A stretch of 5,047 nt of DNA from an uncultured Eubacteriales bacterium (GTDB lineage: Bacteria > Bacillota > Clostridia > Christensenellales > CAG-138), in contig URSN01000123.1 in assembly GCA_900550525.1 (NCBI GenBank), positions 1 to 5,047 on the forward strand, given 5' to 3'. Shown piece after piece: positions 1-5,047 of the stretch. Position 1 is the stretch's first letter. Each line of letters starts with the position of its first letter. The translations under genes and the position numbers were made by a program. The notes beneath the pieces are model-generated. The model was given only the letters and a program-made list of their open reading frames with translations, had not been told where the DNA came from and ran no database searches.

Positions 1-445
1 GCGTGGAGTTGATCGCGCCGCCGCGGCAGTAGTCGCCCGCGGAGGGCCACACCGCCTTGTGGTACGTCGGGTCGAACTGGCCGGTGACCAGCCGCGGCAC
101 GAGGCAGCCGAACGAGGCGCCCACCTTGTGGCAGCCGGTGGGGAACCACTTGCCCGTGAGCAGGATGAGGCGCGCCTTCACGCCGGTGAGCTCTTGCGGG
201 ATCTCGATGAAGTTGACGCCGCCGTACACGCCGCCCTTCTCCTTGGGCTCGTTGCGCCAGGTGATGCGGAACAGGTTGAGGGGGTTGAGGTCCCAGAGGC
301 CTACGTCGCGGAGCCGGGCCTTGATCTTCTCCGGGATCAGGTCGGGGTTGCGCATCTGCGCGAACGTCGGGATGATGATGCCCTTTGCACGCGCGCGCTC
401 GATGGTGCGCTGCAGGCTGTCACGGTGGATGGTCAGGTCGATCAT
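1..445 (-). CDS. PLP-dependent enzyme, TrpB/cysteine synthase superfamily (N-terminal part)
   Basis: Partial gene: it starts at the ATG at 445 and runs off the left edge, giving 148 residues. The start is well placed, with GGGGAG lying 8 bases upstream. The stretch LTGKWFPTGCHKVGASFG (about residues 96-113) resembles the cofactor-binding site of fold-type II PLP enzymes. K107, in a TGxHK context like the GSHK motif of tryptophan synthase beta, is the likely Schiff-base lysine. Downstream, WPSAGDYCRGG (133-143) lies where these enzymes carry the loop that binds the substrate carboxylate. The best match from memory is the clostridial family annotated as 'pyridoxal-5-phosphate-dependent protein subunit beta', about 440 residues long, whose substrate is not firmly known. 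Codons end almost entirely in C or G, with no TTT or TAT, which suggests high expression. A dedicated promoter lies upstream. The superfamily is fairly certain; the reaction is not, because the C-terminal two thirds are missing. Confidence 0.78.
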   Translation of the reverse strand, partial: MIDLTIHRDSLQRTIERARAKGIIIPTFAQMRNPDLIPEKIKARLRDVGLWDLNPLNLFRITWRNEPKEKGGVYGGVNFIEIPQELTGVKARLILLTGKWFPTGCHKVGASFGCLVPRLVTGQFDPTYHKAVWPSAGDYCRGGAINST

Positions 446-481
446 TTGCTCAGCTCCCCTTCAGGTATTATTTTTCGATTT

Positions 482-498
482 GGATCCCGATGGAATCC
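482..498 (-). promoter_or_regulatory. Hairpin at the predicted 5' end of the PLP enzyme mRNA
   Basis: On the minus strand GGATTCC (498-492) and GGGATCC (488-482) can form a 7-bp stem with one G-U wobble around a 3-base loop (ATC). The stem begins within a base or two of the predicted transcription start, so the mRNA would begin with a hairpin. Such 5' hairpins are known to protect bacterial mRNAs from decay. The same dyad in DNA could instead be an operator just downstream of the promoter. No U-run follows, so it is not an attenuator-type terminator. The structure is visible; its role is inferred. Confidence 0.45.
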
Positions 499-503
499 AG
501 TTA

Positions 504-532
504 AGCATACACCGTTTTCCGTGATTTGTAAA
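504..532 (-). promoter_or_regulatory. Sigma-A-type promoter for the PLP enzyme gene
   Basis: Read on the minus strand, TTTACA (532 to 527) and TATGCT (509 to 504) are separated by exactly 17 bases. They match the -35 and -10 consensus at 5/6 and 4/6. Transcription should start near 497, leaving a leader of about 50 bases before the ATG at 445. A- and T-rich tracts directly upstream of the -35 box could act as an UP element. The surroundings are AT-rich in an otherwise GC-rich window, which supports a real control region. Confidence 0.72.
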
Positions 533-534
533 CA

Positions 535-565
535 GAAAATTTGTTTGGAAACCAAAAAAAATTTC
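535..565. repeat. AT-rich imperfect inverted repeat after the DUF3810 stop codon
   Basis: Two 14-base arms, 535-548 and 552-565, flank a 3-base centre and match at 12 of 14 positions. The innermost part, TTTGG-AAA-CCAAA, is perfect. The repeat begins inside the DUF3810 stop codon and ends just before the -35 box of the downstream PLP gene, on the same strand. It may be a weak terminator for the DUF3810 transcript: read on the minus strand, its outer arm runs into TTTTCTGTTT, which is U-rich but interrupted. Alternatively it could be a protein-binding dyad or an AT-rich promoter enhancer. Confidence 0.45.
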
Positions 566-1694
566 AGCACAGCGGGAACAGCGCGTCCGCTCCGCCGGCG
601 GCGTACAGCGCAAGCAGCAGATCGACCGATTCGCCGTAGCTTTGGACGCCGCTTGGCTGCGCGTTGTGCTTGAGGTAGCCGTCGTTGGCCGCGTCCGCCG
701 CCTCGCGCGCCGGGCCCTCGTACGCGGCCCAGTAGGCGTTGTAGTCGGCCAGGTCGCGCCGCATCCCGTCCGAATAGCAATCGTCCGCGATGGCGGCGTA
801 GCGCGCGGCGTCCGCGGCGTGGAGCGCGTTTCCGCAGCGGATGAGCGCCTGCATGACGCCGGAGTAGCGGATGGACGGGCTGGAGGCGCGCATGCAGGCG
901 AGGAACGCCGTGAACTCGGCCTCGTCTTCGGCGGCGATGCCGAGCTGGTGCGCCATCTCGTGCGCCGCGGCCTGGAGCAGCAGCAGCGGCGGCTGGCCGG
1001 TGTTGACGTTCGGCTCCGCCGTCAGGCCGATGTAGATGCCGGAGATGCCCAGCAGGCTCAGCCCGTTTGAATTGCAGACGCGCTTGGCGCGCGTGACCGT
1101 CCCGGCAAAGGTGTCGTCCGCTGCGGCGAGGGCGGCGTAGGCGTCGATCAGCGCGGCAAAGGCCGCCTCCTCGTCGGCCGTGAACACGCCCCCGGCGTCC
1201 TCGGCGACCGTCTCGCGCAGCGCGGCGGCCTGGCGGGCCAGCAGCTCCGTGAGCGATGCGAGCTCCTCCACGCTGCGCGCCTCGACCGCAAGGCCCATGC
1301 GCTTTGCGAGCGGCGCGCGGAAATACAGCAGCCCCCACGTCAGGTAGAACAGGTTCAGCAGCGCGCCCGCGGCGATGGCCAGCGACAACAGGAGCGAGAG
1401 GAAGCGGTATGGCGGCAGGCGCCTGCACAGCGCGCGCACGCCCTGCACCGCCAGCAGCAGCGGCACGCCGAGCGCGAGCGCGTACAGGAGCCATTCCGCA
1501 AGCGAGAAGCGGAACCAGCCCGTGAGCGTGGAGAGCAGGCCGCGTATGGCGGGATAGACGTGCGCGGCGTACCATTCCACAAACGCCTGCTGCCCGGCGC
1601 ACAGCCGCGGCACGAGCAGGCCGAGGGGAAGGAGCAGCAGCAGCGGCAGGCGATGCAGCAGCGGGCGGTATGCGCTTTTTTCCCGGCGTTCCAT
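564..1694 (-). CDS. DUF3810 family membrane protein with HExxH motif
   Basis: The product has 376 residues, counted from the ATG at 1694. The N-terminal third is hydrophobic, with likely membrane segments at about residues 16-32, 66-86 and 98-120. A soluble domain follows. It contains AAAHEMAHQLGIAAEDEAEF, where H245, E246 and H249 form an HExxH zinc-binding motif and E256 or E258 could be the third ligand. This HE(L/M)AHQxGxxxEDEAxF pattern, after membrane helices, is typical of DUF3810, which resembles gluzincin metallopeptidases; its substrate and role are not known. The motif is intact, so the protein may be active as a membrane-bound peptidase. The start is not ideal: no purine-rich ribosome binding site precedes 1694, and the open frame continues upstream without a better start. 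The minus strand offers a weak promoter (ATCACA at 1753-1748, TATACC at 1731-1726, 16-base spacer). The gene is divergent from the sugar isomerase, and the PLP enzyme follows it on the same strand with its own promoter. Confidence 0.82.
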   Translation of the reverse strand: MERREKSAYRPLLHRLPLLLLLPLGLLVPRLCAGQQAFVEWYAAHVYPAIRGLLSTLTGWFRFSLAEWLLYALALGVPLLLAVQGVRALCRRLPPYRFLSLLLSLAIAAGALLNLFYLTWGLLYFRAPLAKRMGLAVEARSVEELASLTELLARQAAALRETVAEDAGGVFTADEEAAFAALIDAYAALAAADDTFAGTVTRAKRVCNSNGLSLLGISGIYIGLTAEPNVNTGQPPLLLLQAAAHEMAHQLGIAAEDEAEFTAFLACMRASSPSIRYSGVMQALIRCGNALHAADAARYAAIADDCYSDGMRRDLADYNAYWAAYEGPAREAADAANDGYLKHNAQPSGVQSYGESVDLLLALYAAGGADALFPLC

Positions 1695-1703
1695 GCCAAC
1701 AGG

Positions 1704-1742
1704 ATACCACAAAAGCGCCGCGCATGGTATACCGCAAAAGCG
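1704..1742. repeat. Two 14-bp direct repeats in the divergent control region
   Basis: ATACCACAAAAGCG (1704-1717) and ATACCGCAAAAGCG (1729-1742) are identical at 13 of 14 positions and spaced 25 bp start to start. Each is preceded by GG with similar spacing. They lie between the divergent DUF3810 and sugar isomerase genes. The right copy covers the -35 and spacer region of the plus-strand promoter, ending 10 bp before its -10 box. The left copy lies just upstream of the DUF3810 start codon. This arrangement fits tandem binding sites for a regulator of one or both genes. No regulator gene is in the window. Confidence 0.5.
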
Positions 1743-1749
1743 AAGCGTG

Positions 1750-1758
1750 TGATATGAT
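1750..1758 (+). promoter_or_regulatory. Extended -10 promoter for the sugar isomerase-like gene
   Basis: TGATATGAT combines an extended -10 element (TGn) with a 5/6 match to TATAAT (TATGAT, 1753-1758). No convincing -35 box is found 16-19 bases upstream, which is usual for extended -10 promoters or for those needing an activator. The start site would be near 1765, giving a leader of about 20 bases that contains the ribosome binding site AGGAGG (1772-1777). Confidence 0.65.
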
Positions 1759-1784
1759 AGAGTGGATCGACAGGAGGGCGTTTC

Positions 1785-2612
1785 ATGGAGGTCGGCGTTT
1801 CGAGCGCGAGCTATTTCAGCCGCATGGCCACCGAGGATGCGGTGCGCGACATCGGCGCGCACGGCGTGCGCCTTGCGGAGGTATTCCTCAACACGTTTTG
1901 CGAGTATGAGCCGGCGTTCATCGAGCTGCTGGCCGGCCGGCTGGCGGAGGCGGGCGTGACGGCCTACAGCGTCCACCCGATGAGCACGCAGTTCGAGCCG
2001 CAGCTGTTCTCCATCCATCCGCGCCAGCGGGCGGACGCGCTGCGCCTGTATGCGCGCGTGCTGCGCGCGGCGCAGCGCCTGGGCGCGCGCTGCTATGTGA
2101 TGCATGGCGCGGCGACGCTCGCGGGCGCGGCCAAGAACCTTGAGATCGAGCGCGTCGCGCCGGTCTTTTCGGAGCTTTGCGCCATGGCGGAGGAGCACGG
2201 CGTGACGCTGGCGCTGGAGAACGTGAGCTACTGCGTGTTCTGCACGCCTGAGTACGGCCGCCTGCTGCGCGAGCGCACGGGCGACCGGCTGCACTATACG
2301 CTCGACGTCAAGCAGGCCGCGCGCAGCGGCTTCGACCCGCTGCGCTATGTCGAGGCGGTGGGCGAGCGCATCGTGAACGTCCACCTGTGCGATTATGAGC
2401 GCCTGCCAAACGGGCGGCTGCGCTGGCGCATGCCGGGGCAGGGCGCGTGCGACCTGCCGGCGCTTGCCGCCGCGCTCCGGGCGCGCGGCTATGCCGGGCC
2501 CGCCTTTGTGGAGGTGTACAGCGATATGTACGGCGGCGTGCAGGAGCTCTACGACAGCCTCGCCGTCTGCCGCGCGCGGCTCAGCCCGTCTCCGGACGGT
2601 ATTGCTCGATGA
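1785..2612 (+). CDS. Sugar phosphate isomerase/epimerase-like TIM-barrel protein
   Basis: The product has 275 residues and is cytoplasmic. The ATG at 1785 lies 7 bases after AGGAGG, so the start is secure. The sequence fits the AP endonuclease 2/xylose isomerase-like TIM barrel, with acidic and histidine residues at the ends of successive beta strands: E32 (RLAEVF), H64 (SVHPM), H107 (VMHGAA), E145 (LALENV), D174 (YTLDVKQA), H200 (VNVHLCD) and E243 (FVEVY). E145, D174, H200 and E243 fit the usual divalent-metal set of the superfamily. Members isomerise or epimerise sugars and related polyols, or cut DNA at abasic sites. The 275-residue length and the LENV and HLCD motifs favour the sugar enzyme type, but the substrate cannot be told. 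It is the only gene on its transcript as far as can be seen. Its 3' end overlaps the opposing small exported-protein gene by 32 bp. Confidence 0.85.
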   Translation: MEVGVSSASYFSRMATEDAVRDIGAHGVRLAEVFLNTFCEYEPAFIELLAGRLAEAGVTAYSVHPMSTQFEPQLFSIHPRQRADALRLYARVLRAAQRLGARCYVMHGAATLAGAAKNLEIERVAPVFSELCAMAEEHGVTLALENVSYCVFCTPEYGRLLRERTGDRLHYTLDVKQAARSGFDPLRYVEAVGERIVNVHLCDYERLPNGRLRWRMPGQGACDLPALAAALRARGYAGPAFVEVYSDMYGGVQELYDSLAVCRARLSPSPDGIAR

Positions 2613-3054
2613 GCGCGCGCGCCCAGTCCGCCTCCGGCGCTTCGATCAGCACAAACGGCGTGCCGTCCATGCTCCCGTCGTCCGGGAACAGGTAGACGCG
2701 CGGCCCGCTGCGCGCCCGGTCCGGGTACAGCGCCACGTGGAAGAGCGCGTAGGGGTAGTAGCCGTCGCAGTAGGCGAGCACCGTGACCTCGCGCCATGGC
2801 GCCTGCTCGGCGCCCATGCGCACGCGCAAAGCGCGCGGCACGGCGATGGGGCCGGTGCGGCCGTCCGCGCCGGTGATGTGGACGCCCGCCGCCTCCGCGA
2901 TGACGACCGCCGCGCCGGCAAGCGGCGCCTCGGTGCGCCCGTCCACGACCTGCACGTCGAGCGAGTACGTTCCGCCGCCGGTCCGGCTCAGCGCCGCCAG
3001 CAACAGCAGCAGCAGCGCGCCCGCCGCGGCGAGCAGGAGCATCCGTTTGCGCAT
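2581..3054 (-). CDS. Small exported or membrane-anchored protein with carboxypeptidase-regulatory-like domain
   Basis: The product has 157 residues from the ATG at 3054. MRKR is followed by a hydrophobic stretch (about residues 5-22), a signal peptide or signal anchor. There is no lipobox cysteine, so it is not a lipoprotein. Residues 30-72, with VQVVDGRTEAPLAGAAVVI and then TGADGRTGPI, have the pattern of a CarboxypepD_reg-like beta-sandwich repeat (short strand, G/P turn, 'GA.V', then 'T.ADG'). The rest (YCDGYYPYALFHVALYP, VYLFPDD, FVLIEAPEADWARALIEQYR) is not a motif I recognise. The mature part should lie outside the membrane, where such domains usually aid folding or binding; no catalytic residues are evident. 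Upstream GTG (3063) and ATG (3060) starts are possible, but the Shine-Dalgarno-like GGTGAT favours 3054. No clear promoter was found on this strand. Its 3' end overlaps the convergent sugar isomerase gene. The gene is likely real; its function is unknown. Confidence 0.68.
   Translation of the reverse strand: MRKRMLLLAAAGALLLLLLAALSRTGGGTYSLDVQVVDGRTEAPLAGAAVVIAEAAGVHITGADGRTGPIAVPRALRVRMGAEQAPWREVTVLAYCDGYYPYALFHVALYPDRARSGPRVYLFPDDGSMDGTPFVLIEAPEADWARALIEQYRPETG
2586..2599. other. Small hairpin in the convergent gene overlap
   Basis: CCGTC-TCCG-GACGG forms a 5-bp stem; on the plus-strand RNA the loop is UCCG closed by C-G, a member of the very stable UNCG tetraloop class. It sits inside the last codons of both converging genes. 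No T-run follows on either strand, so it is not a standard intrinsic terminator. It could still slow polymerase or protect 3' ends, or it may be chance in GC-rich DNA. Confidence 0.3.
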
Positions 3055-3058
3055 GTGC

Positions 3059-3064
3059 ATCACC
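3059..3064 (-). promoter_or_regulatory. Ribosome binding site deciding the start of the small exported protein
   Basis: GGTGAT, the 3' half of the full anti-16S complement AGGAGGTGAT, lies 4 bases before the ATG at 3054. That is the right register for that half of the site. It overlaps the alternative GTG (3063) and ATG (3060) starts, neither of which has its own purine-rich site upstream. The shorter start is therefore preferred. Confidence 0.4.
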
Positions 3065-3099
3065 GGTTCAGTCTATGCCTGTTCGCCGGCGGTCTTGCA

Positions 3100-3108
3100 T
3101 GATATAAT
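3100..3108 (+). promoter_or_regulatory. Extended -10 promoter for pgi
   Basis: TGATATAAT has a perfect TATAAT (3103-3108) preceded by TGn. No recognisable -35 box lies 16-18 bases upstream (TGTTCG is the 17-base option), so the extended -10 element probably carries recognition. Initiation near 3115 leaves a purine-rich leader of about 27 bases ending in the site AGGAGG (3128-3133), 8 bases before the pgi ATG. Confidence 0.72.
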
Positions 3109-3141
3109 GGAGAAAATGACAAAACGGAGGAGGATCGCACG

Positions 3142-4566
3142 ATGCAGCACTATGAGGACGCCGCCTGGCGCGAATCGATGCGCCTGCGGCTGGACTACAA
3201 CAACATGATGGCGGAGCGCCTGGGCGCGCGCGGCATTGCCGGCGAGGAGCTGGAGGCGCTGCTGCCGCGCCTTGCGGAGGCGGCGGACGCGCTGGAGGCG
3301 GGCAGGGCCGCCATGCCGTGGCGCGACCTGCCCCACGACCAGCAGGAGGTCGTCGCGCGCATTGAGGCCGTGGCGGCGGACGTGCGCGCCCGCTGCGAGG
3401 CGTTCGTGGTGCTGGGCATCGGCGGCAGCGCGCTCGGGCCCATCGCGGTGCATCAGGCGCTGTGCCATCTGCACTACAACGAGCTGCCGCGGGAAAAGCG
3501 CGGCGGCCCGCGCCTGTATGTGGAGGACAACGTCGATCCGGAGCGCATGGCCGCGCTGCTGGACGTGATCGACGTGGAAAAGACCGTGTTCAACGTGATC
3601 ACCAAGTCCGGCAGCACGTCGGAGACGATGTCGCAGCTGCTGATCGTGACGGACCTGCTGCGCGCGCGCCTGCACGGCGATCTGCGCGGCCACGTCATCG
3701 CCACGACCGACCGGCGCAAGGGCAACCTCATCAGGATCGCCGAGCGCGAGGGGCTGACGACCTTCTTTGTGCCAGACGGCGTGGGCGGCCGCTTTTCCGA
3801 GCTGTGCCCGGTGGGGCTGCTCGCGGCGGCGGTGTGCGGCGTGGACGTGCGCGCGCTGCTCGCCGGCGCGGCGTATATGGACGGGCTGTGCAGCCGGCGC
3901 GACGTGCGGCACAATCCCGCCGCCATGCTGGCCGCGCTGCAATACCTGGCCATGCGGCGCGGCTGCAACGTGAGCGTGCTCATGCCCTATGCCGATTCGC
4001 TCAAATACATGGCCGACTGGTACGCGCAGCTGTGGGCCGAGTCGCTCGGCAAGCGGACGGCGCGCGACGGCAGCATCGTGCACACGGGGCAGACGCCCGT
4101 CAAGGCGCTGGGCGTGACGGACCAGCACTCGCAGGTGCAGCTGTACACCGAGGGCCCGTTCGACAAGGTCATCGGCTTCCTCGCGGTGGAGAACTACCGC
4201 GCCGAGGTGCCCATCCCGCAGGGCTATGCGGATATCCCGGCGGTGTCGTTCCTCAGCGGCCATACGCTTGGCGAGCTCATCCGCGCCGAGCAGTCCGCCA
4301 CGGAGTACGCCGTGCAGCAGAGCGGGCACCTCAGCTATACGCTGACGCTGCCGGAGGTGAACGCCTTCACGGTGGGGCAGCTGCTCTACCTGCTCGAGGT
4401 GGCGACCGCCTTTGCCGGCGAGCTGCTGGGCATCGACGCGTTCGACCAGCCGGGCGTGGAGGCGGGCAAGATCGCTGCCTATGCGCTGCTGGGCCGCCCG
4501 GGGTATGAGCAGCAGCGCGAGGCGCTGCGCGCCCGGCCCGCGCCGGATGCGCGCTATATCGTATGA
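3142..4566 (+). CDS. pgi: Glucose-6-phosphate isomerase
   Basis: The 474-residue cytoplasmic enzyme interconverts glucose 6-phosphate and fructose 6-phosphate, serving glycolysis and, in reverse, gluconeogenesis. It is complete and close to the roughly 450-residue size of Firmicutes Pgi. It holds the full motif set in order: GIGGSALGP (92-100), the phosphate-binding KSGSTSET (155-162), GGRFSELCPVGLL (215-227), WAESLGKR (298-305), TDQHSQ (326-331) and the second family signature GIDAFDQPGVEAGK (430-443). By family comparison E300 is the catalytic base for the isomerisation, H329 acts in ring opening, and K443 is the conserved active-site lysine. The start follows AGGAGG by 8 bases and lies under an extended -10 promoter. 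The stop overlaps the next gene's ATG (ATGA), so the acetyltransferase gene is probably translated by coupling. Nothing appears broken or missing. Confidence 0.97.
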   Translation: MQHYEDAAWRESMRLRLDYNNMMAERLGARGIAGEELEALLPRLAEAADALEAGRAAMPWRDLPHDQQEVVARIEAVAADVRARCEAFVVLGIGGSALGPIAVHQALCHLHYNELPREKRGGPRLYVEDNVDPERMAALLDVIDVEKTVFNVITKSGSTSETMSQLLIVTDLLRARLHGDLRGHVIATTDRRKGNLIRIAEREGLTTFFVPDGVGGRFSELCPVGLLAAAVCGVDVRALLAGAAYMDGLCSRRDVRHNPAAMLAALQYLAMRRGCNVSVLMPYADSLKYMADWYAQLWAESLGKRTARDGSIVHTGQTPVKALGVTDQHSQVQLYTEGPFDKVIGFLAVENYRAEVPIPQGYADIPAVSFLSGHTLGELIRAEQSATEYAVQQSGHLSYTLTLPEVNAFTVGQLLYLLEVATAFAGELLGIDAFDQPGVEAGKIAAYALLGRPGYEQQREALRARPAPDARYIV

Positions 4567-5042
4567 GCGCCCCGGCTGCGCGCGCGTTGACCGCCGCCGA
4601 CCGCGCGGCGGCGCGGTCGCTCTGGCAGGCGCGCTTTCACGATGCGGAGGCGTTCGCCGCGTGGTATTTTGCCGAGCGGTTCGACCCGGCGCTCTCGGCC
4701 GGCGTGTTCGACGGCGGCACGCTGCTGAGCATGGCGCTCGGGCGGCGCGTGCGCCTTGGCGGCGCGGCGGGCGGGCTGCCCGCCGTGCGCGTGGCGGGGG
4801 TGTCCACGCGCGAGGGGTATGAGCGGCGGGGCTTCATGCGCCGCGCGATGGCGCAGCTGGAGGCGCAGGCCGTATCCGCCGGCGCGGCGCTGCTCGTGCT
4901 GCGGCCGGTGGATCAGGCGATCTATCTGCCGCTGGGCTATTCACCCTATTCGGCGGCGTGCCTTGCACCCGCTTCCGGCGGCGCGCCGCAGGCGCCCCGG
5001 CCCGCCGCGCAGGCCGACGCCGCGGCGCTTGACGCCTGCTAA
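4563..5042 (+). CDS. GNAT family acetyltransferase, Eis-like N-terminal domain, possibly truncated
   Basis: The reading frame gives 159 residues and ends in TAA at 5040-5042. The N-terminus (LTAADRAAARSLWQARFHD, then AFAAWYFAERFDPA) and VAGVSTREGYERRGFMRRAM (77-96) match Eis-like GNAT proteins. The R/Q-x-x-G-x-G/A acetyl-CoA pyrophosphate loop is represented by the RRGFMRR segment (88-94). LRPVDQAIYLPLGYSPYS (113-130) matches the family's 'Y..LGY' strand. These enzymes move an acetyl group from acetyl-CoA to an amine; the acceptor here is unknown. Eis-like proteins usually run to about 300-400 residues, with a second GNAT-like domain and an SCP2-like C-terminal domain. This frame stops in what looks like the linker into the second domain. 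It may be a nonsense-mutated gene, a sequencing error, or a genuine short form; only 5 bases remain beyond the stop. The ATGA overlap with pgi makes translational coupling likely. Confidence 0.78.
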   Translation: MSAPAARALTAADRAAARSLWQARFHDAEAFAAWYFAERFDPALSAGVFDGGTLLSMALGRRVRLGGAAGGLPAVRVAGVSTREGYERRGFMRRAMAQLEAQAVSAGAALLVLRPVDQAIYLPLGYSPYSAACLAPASGGAPQAPRPAAQADAAALDAC

Positions 5043-5047
5043 GCCGC

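Noticed and set aside
57..673. Plus-strand frames of 155 and 204 residues at the left end
   Set aside because: They are antisense to the PLP enzyme, whose motifs and ribosome binding site are convincing, and they run through an AT-rich promoter gap.
1665..1684. A possible third copy of the direct-repeat motif near the DUF3810 start
   Set aside because: Only fragments (ATACCGC and AAAAGCG) are present, in swapped order on the opposite strand, inside codons for residues 5-11 of DUF3810. Probably chance.
442..1737. A 431-residue minus-strand frame overlapping DUF3810
   Set aside because: It is an out-of-frame shadow of DUF3810 with low-complexity Arg/Ala composition and no domain.
1695..2384. 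N-terminal extension of the DUF3810 frame to about 606 residues
   Set aside because: The extra residues are Arg/Ala/His-rich, antisense to the sugar isomerase gene, and cross the divergent promoter region. The membrane protein sequence begins naturally at the ATG at 1694.
3061..3141. A minus-strand promoter (TTGTCA at 3120-3115) for the small exported protein
   Set aside because: No -10-like box sits 16-18 bases downstream; the nearest TATATC and TATCAT are only 10-12 bases away, and they are the complement of the pgi -10 region.
3116..3208. A possible leader peptide starting at an ATG in the pgi leader
   Set aside because: It has no ribosome binding site, starts at about the predicted transcription start, and runs into pgi out of frame. 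Nothing in the peptide suggests attenuation.
3073..4329. A 418-residue open frame antisense to pgi
   Set aside because: It is rich in H, R, A and Q with no recognisable motif, and lies wholly opposite the certain pgi gene. Long antisense frames are common in GC-rich genes.

Overview
This window looks like ordinary chromosomal DNA from a high-GC member of the Firmicutes, probably a Clostridia-type gut anaerobe. The evidence is a strongly GC-rich coding background (judged by eye), textbook AGGAGG ribosome binding sites, AT-rich intergenic gaps with sigma-A-type promoters, and gene families common in Clostridia (DUF3810, a sugar isomerase/epimerase, a CarboxypepD_reg-like exported protein). The lineage is inferred from these traits. 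No gene is diagnostic.

Layout, left to right. (1) Positions 1-445, minus strand: the first 148 residues of a fold-type II pyridoxal-phosphate enzyme (tryptophan synthase beta/cysteine synthase superfamily), cut by the window edge. (2) Positions 446-566: an AT-rich gap with a good sigma-A promoter for that enzyme (TTTACA-17-TATGCT), a 7-bp hairpin at the predicted 5' end of its mRNA, and a 31-bp imperfect AT-rich inverted repeat that starts at the stop codon of the next gene. (3) Positions 564-1694, minus: a DUF3810 membrane protein with an intact HEMAH metalloprotease-like motif. (4) Positions 1695-1784: a divergent control region with two near-identical 14-bp direct repeats 25 bp apart and an extended -10 promoter. 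(5) Positions 1785-2612, plus: a TIM-barrel sugar phosphate isomerase/epimerase-like protein. (6) Positions 2581-3054, minus: a small exported or membrane-anchored protein with a beta-sandwich-like domain, overlapping gene 5 tail to tail by 32 bp. (7) Positions 3142-4566, plus: complete glucose-6-phosphate isomerase (pgi), behind an extended -10 promoter. (8) Positions 4563-5042, plus: an Eis-like GNAT acetyltransferase, coupled to pgi by an ATGA overlap, with a reading frame that ends early for this family.

The genes are a mix of central carbon metabolism (pgi, perhaps the sugar isomerase), amino-acid-type PLP chemistry and cell-envelope proteins. Only pgi and the acetyltransferase form a clear operon. 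I see no mobile element, CRISPR array, tRNA or rRNA, and no novel multi-gene system. The points most worth checking are the paired direct repeats between the divergent genes, the early stop in the acetyltransferase, and the structured gap upstream of the PLP enzyme.
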